Below, in pieces: positions 48,423-61,373 of a stretch of DNA of 64,000 bases (its first letter is position 1; each line of letters opens with the position of its first letter). Both the position numbers and the translations under genes were made by a program. A model generated the notes under the pieces. That model worked only from the letters and a program-made list of their open reading frames with translations, ran no database searches and was not told the origin of the DNA. Origin of the DNA: Cervus elaphus (Eukaryota; Chordata; Mammalia; Artiodactyla; Cervidae); the NCBI RefSeq assembly GCF_910594005.1, contig NC_057827.1, forward strand, positions 5,270,001 through 5,334,000, read 5' to 3'.

Positions 48423-49131
48423 AAATTATAAGTAAGAACTTAGGCGAAGAACTTCCATTAGGTATAGTCCAGTGACATCTCCAGGTCATCTGACTTAATT
48501 TGTTAAATGGCTATAGCCTGCTGTTAATCTCCTGGTTGTAGATCCTGGAGCATCTGACCTTTATTCAAAGACTGCTAACAGAGATAAGATTTAGGAACAA
48601 ACTCAGAGAGTCCTTTTTGATAACTCAATTAAACCTCTTAGCAATGTAGCATAAACACAAGGAACCATCTCAGAAGTGAATCTTAGTAAAGGCAGACCTT
48701 GATTAACATAAATAGAACTTAATAGTCAGTGAAATGTAACAGATGCCATAGGTCTGCTGTCAGTTGGGTGGGCTTTTCTTTTAGAGGTCCCCAGTATACT
48801 TTGAGATTTCTGTATATGTCAGGAGACAGACTTTTTCACCTTGATGAGGCTGTTCAGAACCCAAGTGTCTCCAATTTCTGGAGGGATGAGGTAGAGAGAA
48901 AAGAAAAATGTTTTAATTTTACCCATAGGTGCAAATCACTTAATTGGTTTAAGCCATCAGTAACTTAAGGAGAAGAGCTTCTTTATATCTGAAAACAAAG
49001 ATTAGAAGCCAGTAATATGTCAGACAGAAAGTCACGAAAATAGTAGATGTATTTAGCTGTCTATTAAATCTTATGTAACCAATCCTTTTTCTGTTGTCCC
49101 TGCCTGATGAATGAGGACATCAGTGAAAATG
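48423..49131 (-). other. provirus sequence of uncertain identity (U3 or internal)
   Basis: Lies between the recognisable LTR piece and the nested L1. It does not match the other LTR, and I see no clear viral frame. It may be a different U3, or env/3' sequence after loss of U3. Confidence 0.45.
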
Positions 49132-49145
49132 AGAGTCTCCAAGGA

Positions 49146-49562
49146 GAAATGGGAGCCCTCTTACACTGCTGGTGGGAATGCAAACTGGTACAGCCACTAT
49201 GGAGAACAGTGTGGAGATTCCTTAAAAAACTGGAAATAGAACTGCCATATGACCCAGAAATCCCACTGCTGTGCATACACACTGAGGAGACCAGAATTGA
49301 AAGAGACACGTGTACCCCAATGTTCATCACAGCACTGTTTATAATAGCCAGGACATGGAAGCAACCTAGACGCCCATCAGCAGATGAATGGATAAGAAAG
49401 CTGTGGTACATATACACGGTGGACTATTACTCAGCCATTAAAAAGAATGCATTTGAATCAGTTCTAATGAGGTGGATGAAACTGGAGCCCATTATACAGA
49501 GTGAAGTAAGCCAAAAAGAAAAACACCAATACAGTATACTAACACATATATATGGAATTTAG
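49146..49562 (+). pseudogene. L1 ORF2 C-terminal fragment, frame intact to stop
   Basis: An open frame from the insertion junction to a stop at 49560-49562 encodes the ORF2p C-terminus: GALLHCWWECKLVQPLW, IPLLCIHTEETRIERDTC, SADEWIRKLWYIYTVDYY, then ending HQYSILTHIYGI. In full-length L1 this region follows the RT and includes the cysteine-containing segment. There is no start of its own, and upstream codons belong to the provirus. The uninterrupted frame suggests a recent insertion relative to its host provirus. Confidence 0.88.
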
Positions 49563-49921
49563 AAAGATGGTAACAATGATCCTATATGTGAGACAGCAAA
49601 AGAGACAGAGATGTATAAAACAGTCTTTTGGACTCTGTGGGTGAAGGTGAGGGTGGGATGATTTGAGAGAATAACATTGAAACATGTATATTATCATATA
49701 TGAAACAGATCACCAGTCCAGGTTCAATGCATGAGACAGGGTACTCAGGGCTGATGAAATGGGATGACCCTGAGGGATGGGATGGGGAGGGAGGTGGGAG
49801 GGGGGTTCAGGATGGTAAACACATGTACACCCATGGCTGATTCATGTCAATGCATGGCAAAAACCACTACAATATTGTAAAGTAATTAGCCTCCAATTAA
49901 AATAAATAAAATTTTAAAAAA
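49146..49921 (+). mobile_element. ruminant L1, 5'-truncated, nested in provirus
   Basis: 776 bp from within ORF2 through the 3' UTR to an A-rich end (AAATAAATAAAATTTTAAAAA). A perfect 14-bp duplication AGAGTCTCCAAGGA at 49132-49145 and 49922-49935. This is a textbook target-primed insertion and the best-preserved L1 3' end here. Confidence 0.95.
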
Positions 49922-49947
49922 AGAGTCTCCAAGGATTTAGTGAAGGT

Positions 49948-49998
49948 TTTTTTTGTTGTTGTTGTTTTTGTTTTGTTTTGTTTTGTTTTTGTTTGTTT

Positions 49999-50030
<32 letters not shown>

Positions 50031-50031
50031 T
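49948..50031. repeat. T/TTTTG-rich low-complexity tract
   Basis: Repeated TTTTG units and T runs just beyond the right L1 duplication, inside provirus sequence. Confidence 0.9.
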
Positions 50032-51379
50032 GCCAATGTCTGTATGGCTTGTCTAGCAAAATGGGTGCCCCAATCACTGGACATTACAGAAAATACATTT
50101 TAACCATTTTTTCTCCATTATGAGATTTTAACCCTGAAGCCAGGAAAGGCTTTATCTTATCAAATAAAACCAAGGTTTGAAAAAAGAAAAAAAGAAAAAA
50201 AAAACGAGGTTTGTTAGGGAACCAAGAAAAGCCAAGCAGGTATCTCGGACTTCCCATAGCCCTGATTGTTTGGTTTATAGACATTAATTTATCCATTTTA
50301 AATTCCCTAATGAGGGGTTAATTTTTGTACAAGCAGAATTAGTTTTGCCTATGCTTGCCCTAGTCTGTTATCAAAAGCCACATTCCAAAAAAACTTTGTT
50401 CTTCTAACAAAGAGAAAACCAATTTCCAGATTGGTACCTGCTTATGTTCACTGTGAAACAATATTTATCCACTTAGTCAAAGTAACAATAAAAGATTTCA
50501 AAGACAACTTAATGTCCTAAGAAACTTGTACCATGCACAAAAATCTTTTTTTTTTACTTGCCACAGACCTTTTCTACACTTTCTGTATTTATCACTTCAT
50601 TTGTCCATTTAGAAAACAGCCACCTGTAAGTTTAGACTTACTTTCTTATTCCTTATTAGAATATAATTCCATTCCTTATAACTTTTTATTGAAAACACAC
50701 ATCCTACTTTCTTTCAGCAACCATGAACTGTACTGTATATCATCATTGGGTAGATTGGTAAACATAAATCACCCAAAGCTATGTTATTTGTAAAAATATC
50801 TTCATAATATCTGTGTTAATTAGATCAATAAACAAACATCAATACCAGGTATCACTTCAACAGTGAATATTTCCCAGTTCACACAAGCCTGAAATTCATT
50901 TTAGTTTAATTTTCTTGAATTTAGAATTGCTTGATTTGTAAGCATTTACTTCTCTTTAGGCCAATTAAATAGGGCTTGTTGACCAATTAGCCTTCAGCAA
51001 TGTTGTCCAAGGACAGAGATACACACTGAGACAACCATAAATTTGGACAGACAGAAACTTCAAAGTTTTCCATTTTCATTTTAACCAGTTTTCTCCAGGG
51101 CCTAAATAATATCATGGCCATTCAGTGTCAAAAATATCATCTCTCCTATTTGTAGTCATAGTTTCATGGCTAAAATTTTAAACCAAAAAGTGTTCAAATT
51201 GACTCTGATGACAGGGGTAGACTGACAGATAAGATGTTTTCCCAGCAGGGGTTGTCTCTCTGGGCAGGAGAGGTCTTCTCTTAAAGCAAAGAAAGCCTGT
51301 ATGTAAGCCTGTTTTTAAGCTCTGAGGATCAAACTTATCCCAGTTTTTCAAGATACAATTAAAAAGGGGGTGGTTCTAG
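50032..51379 (-). other. provirus interior, unassigned
   Basis: Single-copy in the window, no match to the other provirus and no recognisable viral domain by eye. Frames on both strands are short. It may contain decayed pol or env. Confidence 0.4.
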
Positions 51380-52340
51380 AAATGTTAGCTCCCATCTCTA
51401 AGAGACAAAAAAGTGACGCCCAGTGCCGTGGCTTTTTTCTACTGGATGCATCCTTCCTTGATCTAGATGGGGGTAGAGACGGGTTTTCCACCTAAACTTC
51501 CTTCCCTGGTTGGAGTTAACCTGTCTCTTACCAATGCAGGTGTCCCACTAGTGTCCCTCCCAGTTCTACTACCAAAGTTGGTGGAAATGCACCAGAGATA
51601 GATCTGATGGCATCCCAGATTGATGTCCAGTTCCTCAACAATAAAATTATTTGCCTGGTTTTAGCTCTTCCTCTGATTCCACCCTGGGTGATATGTGATA
51701 GCAAGAGGTGGCAAAGGACTGGCCAGCAAGAAAAAGTGATTTTTGTTCTTGAGCCATTAGGGTCAATCCTTCCAGTTCATTTCCAGAGATTCCACAGAAA
51801 GAATATCTAAGGAGTTGAGACAAAAGCCTCCAGGGAACCTCTTCTGGTCCACTAAGAGCCAGCATTACCAAAGGACGAATCCCATTGCACTTCCAATCTG
51901 ACCAGATCCTAGGATTCCCAACCTGTGTCCTCAGAAATCTCATGGTCACCAGCAGTGCCTCCATGCATATAGACCAAGACACAGCTGTGACAAGGACTCA
52001 CTTTCAGGTCACTGGCCTCTGAAGCAGGCAGCTAAGAGAGCAGCCTGTAGCCTGAGAGACATTCCAGAGCCAGAGCTCCATGTAGCTCCCGAATGTGCTC
52101 CTGTCTGCAGTGCATGAAAAGACAACCCAGGTGTAACTTTTGCCTTCTAGCAATACGAGGTGCTTCATAACTGTCCACCCAAAGTTAAGATCTAAGTTAT
52201 AGCACACAGTAGCAGCAGGGATTGCAAATCCCTTGAAAGTCTATGATTCAACAGATTAGGTTAGTAGTTTCAATTCCCCAGGCAGTTATGAAATGGTCAA
52301 AGAGATCAGGAAAAGATGGCCAAGAAAGGAAAGTTAAATC
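51380..52340 (-). pseudogene. ERV leader / 5' gag region, degenerate
   Basis: The reverse complement matches 36.18-37.08 kb of the + strand provirus in order and spacing, for example AACTACTAACCTAATCTGTT against the same block at 36218-36237, and GATTGGAAGTGCAATGG against 36509-36525. A 111-codon minus frame at 51982-51647 (starting MSWSICMEALLVTM) spans part of it and is longer than anything in the other copy; I cannot assign a domain to it. The region would lie downstream of the primer site in the viral RNA. Confidence 0.6.
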
Positions 52341-52625
52341 CACATGCTTCACCCACTTCTGGCCACTCCCTTTGCAGAGACATTGGATGCCTCTTGGCAT
52401 TGACAAGTCAGTATAAACCCCTGAGAGTCTCCCCTTTTGGGGCTGCCCTCAGTTATTATGAGGTGCCATGGAACCACAAAGCTGGGATCGACTCTCACTT
52501 CACACTTGTTTTGTGTGTCTCTGGCTTTCAATCACAGGTGCATCATAGAGTTAAAGTAAAATAGAAAACTTTTTTACTAGGAGTACAGAAAAGCTAGAGT
52601 TCCAAATGTCCTTACCTTGTCTTGA

Positions 52626-52648
52626 AGATTCTGAATGAGTGCCCAAAA
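52626..52648 (-). other. primer-binding site, tRNA-Pro-like
   Basis: Immediately inside the upstream LTR. The reverse complement TTTTGGGCACTCATTCAGAA and following bases fit the tRNA-Pro type pattern with about half a dozen substitutions, mostly transitions. Confidence 0.65.
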
Positions 52649-53199
52649 TGATAGCTTATGGTGAATGGTGAACAGTGTGGCTGGATTCAGGGTCCCAAAA
52701 GAAGAAGTTTTAACTCTGGGACCAGTCTCAGTCACTAAGAGCTTTGTGTAGATTTTATTTAAAGTGAAAGTGACCAAAAAGGTTTCTGACATAGACATCA
52801 GAAGGGGGCAAGAGAGTACCTGCCTCACCAATTTAAGCAGGGCCTTATATACTTCTCAACTAGCTGCTGAGAATAGATTAAAAACATACCTCAAGGCTGT
52901 GAGAATTTTGCTCAGACCCTTCCCTGTCATGTACATCTTGGGATAACATCAGCATGAGATCAGCCAGAAGGAACAGGTTAACCCAGAGTTCAAGCCTGTG
53001 GAAGTCTTTACCCAGACCTTCTCCCATATCACACATCAAAACCTCAAGAAAAAGGCATGTCCTGGAATATGGGATACTGCTGCCTTCACGGCCTACTTGT
53101 ATAAGGCAAAAGAATGTGAAAAATAAAGAATGTTTGCCTCCTCCTTAAAGTGACCTTAGGCTTGGACTCCATATCAACCTGCCTAGGTTAGCTCTCTCA
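52649..53199 (-). repeat. 5' LTR of the antisense provirus
   Basis: 551 bp. On the minus strand it starts TGAGAGAGCTAACC and ends ...CTATCA. It shares TTTCTGACATAGACATCAGA (52781-52800) and AGAGCTTTGTGTAG (52738-52751) with the solo LTR at 1314-2002 and, in reverse, with the + strand LTRs. A TATA-like TTATATA block occurs near 52842. Confidence 0.87.
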
Positions 53200-56100
53200 A
53201 AGTCATCTGAGAGTACAGTCTCACCTAATCAGGATACTAGCAGGTACGGCAGTCAACACTCAAAAAGCATGAGCCGCTGACCTCTTTTCTCATGGAATAA
53301 TACAGTGTGTCTCAGGGGTATCTTTACAAAACTGTAACAATGCAAGGAAAAATGTTACTGTGAACCTGGAAATTGGAAACGCAGTATTTTCTCCCTATGA
53401 AAGCTGAATAACTATAACCACAAATCTCCCTACCCCACACCCAAAAAAATACTAGTTCATTTTTCTCTTCATTGCAGTAAGAAATGTGGTCAAGTATTTG
53501 AGTTTTCTGAAAGTGACAGGCTTTTTGCCACTTACTGCTGGGAAGTCATCTGACAATACCATTTCCCCTAATCAAATTAACAACTTGTATGGAAGTCAAT
53601 ACTCACAGAACACTCTCCCCTGACATCCTTTGTCAAGGAATGGTACAGTGTATCCTATGTGTGTCTCTGTACAACTGTGAAATAGACAGGAAGCATACTT
53701 TTTTGAAACTGGGTATCGGGGCTTTATGGTAAAAACAGTTTTTTTTTCCACCTGTGAAAGCTAGATAGTTGCAGCTTGAAACCTGCCAGAAAAGCACACT
53801 CATTCATTTTTCTCTTCATTATAACAACAGCTTTGACCAAGTTTTTGATCTTTGTGGCAGAAACAAGATGCTTGCCTCCACTTGCTGGGATGTTAGCTCA
53901 TAGTACAGTTTAACCTAATCAGGATAGCAAGAGGTATGACAGCCGAAGCTCACAGAGCACTCTCCCCTCACCTCTTTCTTTTCATGGATTGTACAGTGTG
54001 TCCAAAGTGTGCTTTTTCAACTCTGAAAATACAGGGAAACCTGTTTTGTGTACCTGGAAATCGAGACCTGATGGTAAAAATAGTATTTCCCCAGTGTAAA
54101 AGCTGGATACTGTAATGACACCTGCCAGAAAAGCTCACTGATTCATTTTCTCATCGTTACAGCAACAGTTTTCACCAAGTATTTGTGTTTACTGAAAGTG
54201 CCAGTCTGCTTGCCACTTCTTACTGAGAAGTCATCTAACAGTACAGTTTCACCTTATTAGAGTGACAACTGGTGTGGAAGTGAACACTCAAAGAACACTC
54301 TCCTCTGACCTCTTTTCTCATGAAATGGTACACTGTGTCCTAGGAATACCTTTACACAGCACTGAAACTGCAGTGAAGCATGTTTTTTTGAACCTGGGTT
54401 TTGGGGCCTGATGGCAAAAGAAATATTTTTCCCAGCTTAAACTGGATAGTTGCAGCCTTAAACTTTCCAGAGAAGCACAGTGGTTAATTTTTCTCTTCTT
54501 TGCAATGACAACACTGGTCATGATGTTTCGTTTTGTGAAATAAGTAGGATGCTTCCCACTTCTTGCAGTGAAATTATCTGACAGTACAGTTTCATCTAAT
54601 CAGGCTAACAACCAGTATGGCAGTCAACACTCACAGAACTCTCACCCAAAATCCACTTTCATGGAATTGTACAGTGTATCCTAGGTATGTTGTTAGAAAA
54701 CTCTGAAACAGCCAGGAAACATGCTTTTGTAAGCTTGGGAATTGAAGAGTGATGGTAAAACAGTATTTTCCACCTGTGAAGGCTGGGTAGTTTCAGCCTC
54801 ATACCTGCTAGCAAAACACACTAGTTCATTTTTCTCTTCATTAAAACAACAAATTTTGTCAATTATTTGAGATTTATGAAAGCAACAGGCTGCCTGCCAC
54901 TTTTGAAGGGAATTCAACTGACAGTTCCATTTCATCTATTCAGGGTAACATCAGGTATGGAGGTCAAGTCTCAAAGAACACTCTCCCCAGACCTTTTTTT
55001 ATTATGGAATGGTACAATGTGGCATAGAAACAGCTTTACATAGCTGTATAACTGCAGGGAAACATGTTTTTGTGCACCTGGGTTTGGTGCTGTATGGAAA
55101 AAAAAATCTTTTCCCCAGTGAAAGCTGGACAGTTTCAGCCTAACACTTTTCAGAAAAACACACTAGTTCATATTTCTCTTCATTACAAAAACAACTTTAG
55201 TCAACTATTTTAGTTTTCTGAAAGAAGCAGGCTGTTTGCCACTTCTTACTAAAAAGTCACTTGAAAGTACAGTTTGACCTAATCAGGGTTACAAGAGATA
55301 TGGCAGTCAATGCTCATAGGACACTCTCTCCTGACCTCTTTTCCTATGGAATGGTACAGTGTGGCCTAGGTGTGTCTTTACAAAATCTGAAAATGCAGGG
55401 AAAAACAAATGCAAAAAACAAATACAAAAAAAATGCAAAAAACAAATGCAAAAAAACATGCAGGGAAGCATGTTTTTGTGAACCTGGCAGTTGGGCCCTA
55501 AAGGCAAAGCTGTATTTTTCCACTGTGAAAGCTGAATAGTTCCAGCATCAAACCTGACAGAAAAACACACTAGTTGATTTTTCTCTTTATTACAACAACT
55601 CCTTTGGTCAAGTTTTTTTTTTTTTTTTAAACAAACAAAAAACCAATCTGCTTGCCACTTCTTGCTGGGAAGTCATCTGACTGTTCATTTTCACTTAATC
55701 AGGGGTGTCTTTGATTTTGTCTTTATACAACTCTAGAACAGCTAGGAAACTTGCTTTTGTTAATTTTGGAAATGTGGCCTGGGGCAAAAAAAATATTTTT
55801 TGCCTGTGGAAACTGGGCAGTCATGGCCTCAAACCTGCCAGAAAAGCACACACATATTCCTTTCTTTGGTCAAGTTTTTTGTTTTCTAAAAGAAATAGGC
55901 TGTTTGCCACTTTTGCTTGGAAGTCATCTGACAGCTCAGTTTCATCTAATCAGGGAAATGACAGGTATGGAACTCAAGACTCAAAAAACACTCTCCCCAG
56001 ACCGCTTTTCTTATGGAATGGTGCAGTGTGTTCTAAAAGTCTTTATACAGCTCTGAAATTGCATGGAAACATGTTTTGTGAACTTGGTATTTGGTGCCTG

Positions 56101-59100
56101 ATGGCAAAAGAATCATTTTCCCTAGTGAAGTTTAATAGTTGCAGGAAAAAAACTTTCCAGAAAAACACTAGTTTCATTTTTTTTTCTTCACAACAGCAAC
56201 TTTGGTCAAGTTTTTGTTTTCTGAAAGAAAAAGGCTGCTTGCCACTTTTGCTGAAAGGTCACCTGACTGTACAGTTTCACCTCTTCAGGGTAACAATAGT
56301 TCTGGCAGTTAATGCTCACAGACCACTCTCCCATGACCACTTTTCTCATGTGATGGTACAGTATGTTCTAGGTGTTTCTTTACAAAACTCTGAAGATGAA
56401 GGGATGCGTGCTTTTGTGAACCTGACAATTGGGCCCTGATGGCAAAACAGTATTTTCCTCATGTGAAAGCTGAATTTTCCCAGCCTTAAACTGTCAGAAA
56501 AACAGACAGGTTTATTTTTCTTTTCATTATAACAGCAACTTTAGTCATGTTTCTGAGTTTTCTGAAAGAAAAAGGCTGCTTGCCAATTTTATGTGGAAAG
56601 GCATGTGACAGTACAATTTCCCCTATCAGGGTAAAAATAGGTATGGCAGTCAACAGTTACAACACTCTCCCCTGACCTCTTTTCTCATGGAATGGTACAT
56701 TATGTCCTGCAAGTATGTTTACACAGATCTGAAACTGCAGAGAAACATAGTTTTGTGAACCTGGGAATTGAGGCCTGATGGCAAAAGAAGTATTTTCTCT
56801 CTGTGAAAGTTGAATAGATGAAGCCTCAAAACAGCAGGAAAAGACACTAGTTGATTTTTCTCTTCATTACAACAACAAGTTCTGCCAAGCCTTTGCACTT
56901 TTAAAAGCATCTGGCTACTTGCCACTACTTGCTAGGATGTCACATGATAATACAGTTTCACCTAATCAGGGTAACAACAGGTTTGGTCAGCACTCACAGA
57001 GCACTCTCCCCTGACATTGTTTCTAAAAGAATAGTACAGTGTCTCCTAGGAGTGTCTTTACAAAGCTCAGAAAATACATGGAAATATGTTTTTGTAAACC
57101 TGGTTAAAGGACACTTATGGTAAAATCAGTACTTTCCCTCTTTGAAAGCTGGATATTTGCAGCCATGTATCTGCCAGAAAAACATAAGGGATCATTTTTC
57201 TCTTCATTACAACAACAACTTTCATCCAGTATTTGAGTTTTCTAACAGCAGTATGTTGCTTCCCATGTCTTGCTGGGAGTTATCTGACAGTACAGTCTCA
57301 CCTAATCAGAGTAACCACCAGTATGGCAGTCAGTCCTCACAGAACATGGTCCCCTGGCATCTTTTCTCATGGAATGATACATTGTGTCCTAGGTATATCT
57401 CTCAAAAGCCTTAAAATCCAGGGAAACGTGTTTTGTGAACCTGGATATTGGGGTTTCATTGTAAAAACTGTATTTCCCCCTGTGAAAGCTGAATATTGCC
57501 AGGCTCAAACCTGCAAGGAAAACACCCTGGTTCATTTTCTTTTTTCATTACAACAAGATCTCTGGTCAACTTTCTGACTTTTCTTAAAGAAACAGGCTGC
57601 TTGCCACTTCTTCCTGGGAAATTACTTTATTATAGCTCAGTTTCACCTAATCAGGGTAACAATAAGTGTGCTTGTCGACTCTCACACAGCACTCTCCCCT
57701 AATCTTTTTTCTCTAGGAAGGGTATCTGTGTCTCAGGAGTGTCTTTGCACATCTCTGATAATACAGGCAAACTTGTTTTTGTGAACCTGGAAATCAGGGC
57801 CTAATGGCAAAAGAAGTATTTCCCCCCAGTGAAAGATGGATATTTTCAACGTAAAACTTGTCAGAAAAACACACTGGCTCATTTTTCTCTCCATTACCAC
57901 AATAAATTTGGTCTGACTTTGAGTCTAATAAGTAAATTATCTGCTTGCCACTTCTTGTTGGGAAGTCATCCGATATTACAGTTTCAACTGACCGGAATAA
58001 GAAATGAGTTGCCAGTCAAAATTCACAGAGCACTCTCCCCAGATAACTTTTCTCATGAATTGTGTCCTATGTGTGTGGACAAAGCTCTGAAAACATGGGA
58101 AACATGTTTTTTGAACCAGGTTGTTGGGGACTAATGGGAAAGCAGTATTTTCCCCCTCTGAAAGCTGAATAACTCAGCTTCAAACCTGCCAGAAAAACAC
58201 ACTAGATCATTTTACTCATCATTACAGAAACAGACTTGATCAAGTATTTGACTTTTCTGAAAGCGACAAGCTAATTGCCACTCATTGCTATAATGTCAAA
58301 AGACAGTATAGTTTCACCTAATAAGGGTAAAGACATCTGTGGCAGTCAATACTCACAGAAAAGTCTCCCACAATCTCTTTTCTCATGGAATGATATGATG
58401 TGTCCTAGGTGTGTCTTTACAAAGCTCTGAAAATGTAAGGAAACATGTTTTTGTGAACATGGAAATTGGGGCCTTAGGATAAAATCAGTATTTTCCCCCT
58501 GTGGATGCTGGGTAGTTGCAGCCTCAAACCTGATAGAAAAACACACTTGTTGATCTTTCTCTTCACTATAATAAGAGCTTTGGTCAATTATTTGAGCTTT
58601 CTAAAAGCAACAGGCTACTTGACACTGTTTGCTGGGGAGTCATCTGATAGAACAGTTCAGCTGATCAGTGTAACAACAGGAATGGTAGTCAACATCACAG
58701 AATACTCTTCTCTGACCTCATTTCTCATGGGTTGGTACAGTGTGTTCTAGGTGTGCCTGCACACCACTCTGAACCTGCAGGAAAACATGTTTTGGTGAAC
58801 TTGCATGTAGGCACATAATGCCAAAAGCAAAATTCTCCTCATGTGGAATCTGGATAATTTCAGTCTCAAGCCTGCCAGGAAAACACACTGTTTCATTTTT
58901 CTCTTCATTACAACAACAACTTAATTCAAGCATTTGAACTTTCTGAAATAAAGAGGCTGCTTAGCAGAAGTCTGCTTCCCAGACGTCTTTCTGGGAAGAC
59001 TTCTGACAGTATAAATTCACTCAAGCAGGGTAACAATAGGTATGGCAGTCAACACTCACAGTACACTCTCACCTGACCTCTTTTCTCATAGAATGGCTTA

Positions 59101-60628
59101 ACGTGTCTTCAGTGTATCTCTACACATCTCAGAAACTGCTTGGAAACATTTTTTGTGAACATGGTAATTGGGTCCTGATGTCTGAAGCAGTCTTTCCATG
59201 AGATACCTAGATAGTTGCTGCCTCAAACCTGATAGAAAAACACACTGGTTCACTTTTCTCTTCATTACTACAACAGCTTTGATCACATATTTGATTTTTC
59301 TGAAAGAAACAGGCTTCTTGCCATTTCTTGGCATGAAGTCAACTCACAGTACATTTTCAAGTAGTCAGGGTTACTACAGGTATGACCGTCAACACTCACA
59401 GAACACTCTCCCCTGTGCTCTTTTCTAATGGAATGGTACAGTGTGTCCTAGGTGTGTCTTTACACAGCTCTGAAACTGCAAGGAAACATGTATCTGGCAA
59501 TGTAGGGATCGGGGTTGGATGCAAAAGGCAGTATTTTTCCCCTGTGAACACTGGATTGTTGCAGTGATGAATCCCCCAGAAAAGCACACTGGTTCATTAT
59601 TCTCTTCATTACAGCAACAGCTTTGGTCAAGTATATGAGTTTTCTAAAAGAAACAGGCAACTTGCCACTTTGTCTTACAGGGAAATCATCTGACAGTACA
59701 GATTCACCTAAAAGGTAACAACAAGTATGGCAGTCAACACTCACAGAACACTCTACCATGACATCTTTTCTCATGGAATGGTACAGTGTGTCCTAGATGT
59801 GTCTTTACAAAGCTATGGAACTGTAGGGAAATATGTTTGTTTGTTTGTTTGTTTATACCTGAGAATTTGGCCTGATTCCAAAAGCAGTATTTTCAACACA
59901 TGAAAGCTAGAAAGTTGAAGTCACATACCTGCCAGATAAACACCTCAGTTCATGTTTTCTTAATTACAGTAACAGCCTGTCAGATATTTGACTTCTCTAA
60001 AAGAAACACTGCCACTTCTTACTTGGAAGTCTTAAAAAAAATACAGTTAAACTAATTAGAATAACAAGAATGGCAGTCAAACTCACAGACCTTTTTTCTT
60101 ATCCCTGACCTTTTTTCTCATGGAATGGTATAGTGTGTCCTAGGTGTATCTTTACACAGCTCAGAAACTGCATGGAAACATGCTTTTGTGAACCTGAGAA
60201 TGGGACCTGAAGGTAAAAGTAGTTATTTACCCCCTGTGAAAGATGTTGTAGACTCTAACCTGCCAGAAAAACATACCAATTCATTTTTCTCTTTATTACA
60301 ACAACAGCTCTGGTGAGGTATTTGAATTTTTCCAAAAGAAACAGGCTGCTTGCCACTCCTTGCTGGGAATTCATAGAACATTCAGTTTCACCTAAACAAG
60401 ATAACCACAGGTATGAGATTCAACACTCACAGAACAATCTCCCCTGACCTCCTTTCTCATGGAATTGTTCAGTGAATCCTAGGTGTGTCTTTATACAGCT
60501 CTGAAAAGCAGGTATACATGTTATTGTGAATCTACAAATCAGGACCTGATGGCAAAAGAAATTTTTTCCCATGGTTGGAGACTCAAATCTGTGAGAGAAG
60601 CACAGTGGTTCACTTCTGTAAATTACAA
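53200..60628. repeat. tandem array segment 4
   Basis: About 22 units without large insertions, the longest clean stretch. The regular A/B alternation of the centre is not kept; most units carry the GAAAGAAACAGGCTGCTTGC version of the mid-unit block, and a CAGTATTTTCCCC version of the AAGTATTTT block is frequent. A local AAACAAATGCAAAA-type expansion lies at 55396-55460 and TTTG repeats at 59836-59856. Confidence 0.92.
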
Positions 60629-61373
60629 GAGTCAGTCTGTCAGTCAGTCAGTTCAGTCACTCAGTCATGTCCGACTCTTTGCGACCCCATGAATCGCAGC
60701 ACACCAGGCCTCCCAGTCCATCACAAACTCCCGGAGTTTACTCAAACTCATGCCCATTGAGTCGGTGATGCCATCCAGCCATCTCATCCTCTGTTGTCCC
60801 CTTCTCCTGCCCCCAATCCCTCCCAGCATCCAGGTCTTTTCCAATGAGTCAAATCTTCGCATGAGGTGGCCAAAGTATTGGACTTTCAGCTTCAGCATCA
60901 GTCCATCCAATGAACACCCAGGACTGATCTCCTTTAGGATGGACTGGCTGGATCTCCTTGCAGTCCAAAGCACTCTCAAGAGTCTTCTCCAACACCACAG
61001 TTCAAAAGCATCAATTTTTCGGTGCTCAGCCTTCTTCACAGTCCAATTCTCACATCCATACATGACCACTGTAAAACCATAGCCTTGACTAGATGGACCT
61101 TTGTTGTCAAAGTAATGTCTCTGCTTTTTAATATGCTATCTAGGTTGGTCATCACTTTCCTTCCAAGGAGTAAGCGTCTTTTAATTTCATGGCTGCAATC
61201 ACCATCTGCCGTGATTTTGGAGCCTAAAGAAATAAAGGTTTACACTGTTTCCACTGTCTCCCTATCTATTTCCCAAGAGGTGATGGGACCAGATGCCATA
61301 ATCTTAGTTTTCTGAATGTTAAGCTTTAAGCCAACTTCTTCACTCTCCTCTTTCACTGTCATCAAGAGGCTTT

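Larger units (their letters stand above)
48273..53199 (-). mobile_element. class I ERV provirus, antisense, in the tandem array
   Basis: Both ends are exact: the + strand reads AAGT|TGATAGC at 48269-48279 and CTCTCA|AAGT at 53194-53203, a perfect 4-bp duplication within the unit's GGGAAGTCATCTG block. The upstream LTR (52649-53199) and a primer site lie at the right, so transcription would run leftward. Leader/gag sequence (about 51.4-52.3 kb) matches the other provirus. The rest (49.94-51.38 kb and 48.43-49.13 kb) is internal sequence I cannot assign. An L1 is nested at 49146-49921. No intact gag, pol or env frame remains. Confidence 0.87.

Noticed and set aside
48423..49131. Full 3' LTR of the antisense provirus
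   Set aside because: No alignment with the right LTR could be seen after about 48422, so only the first part is called.
22600..60628. Dozens of 60-160 codon frames on both strands of the array, some with similar peptides
   Set aside because: The similar peptides come from the repeated DNA unit. All three frames of a typical unit contain stops, frames shift between units, and there is no conserved start or end.
22600..60628. CRISPR-like periodic repeat
   Set aside because: The whole unit of about 340 bp is repeated; there are no short identical repeats with unique spacers, and the DNA is vertebrate.
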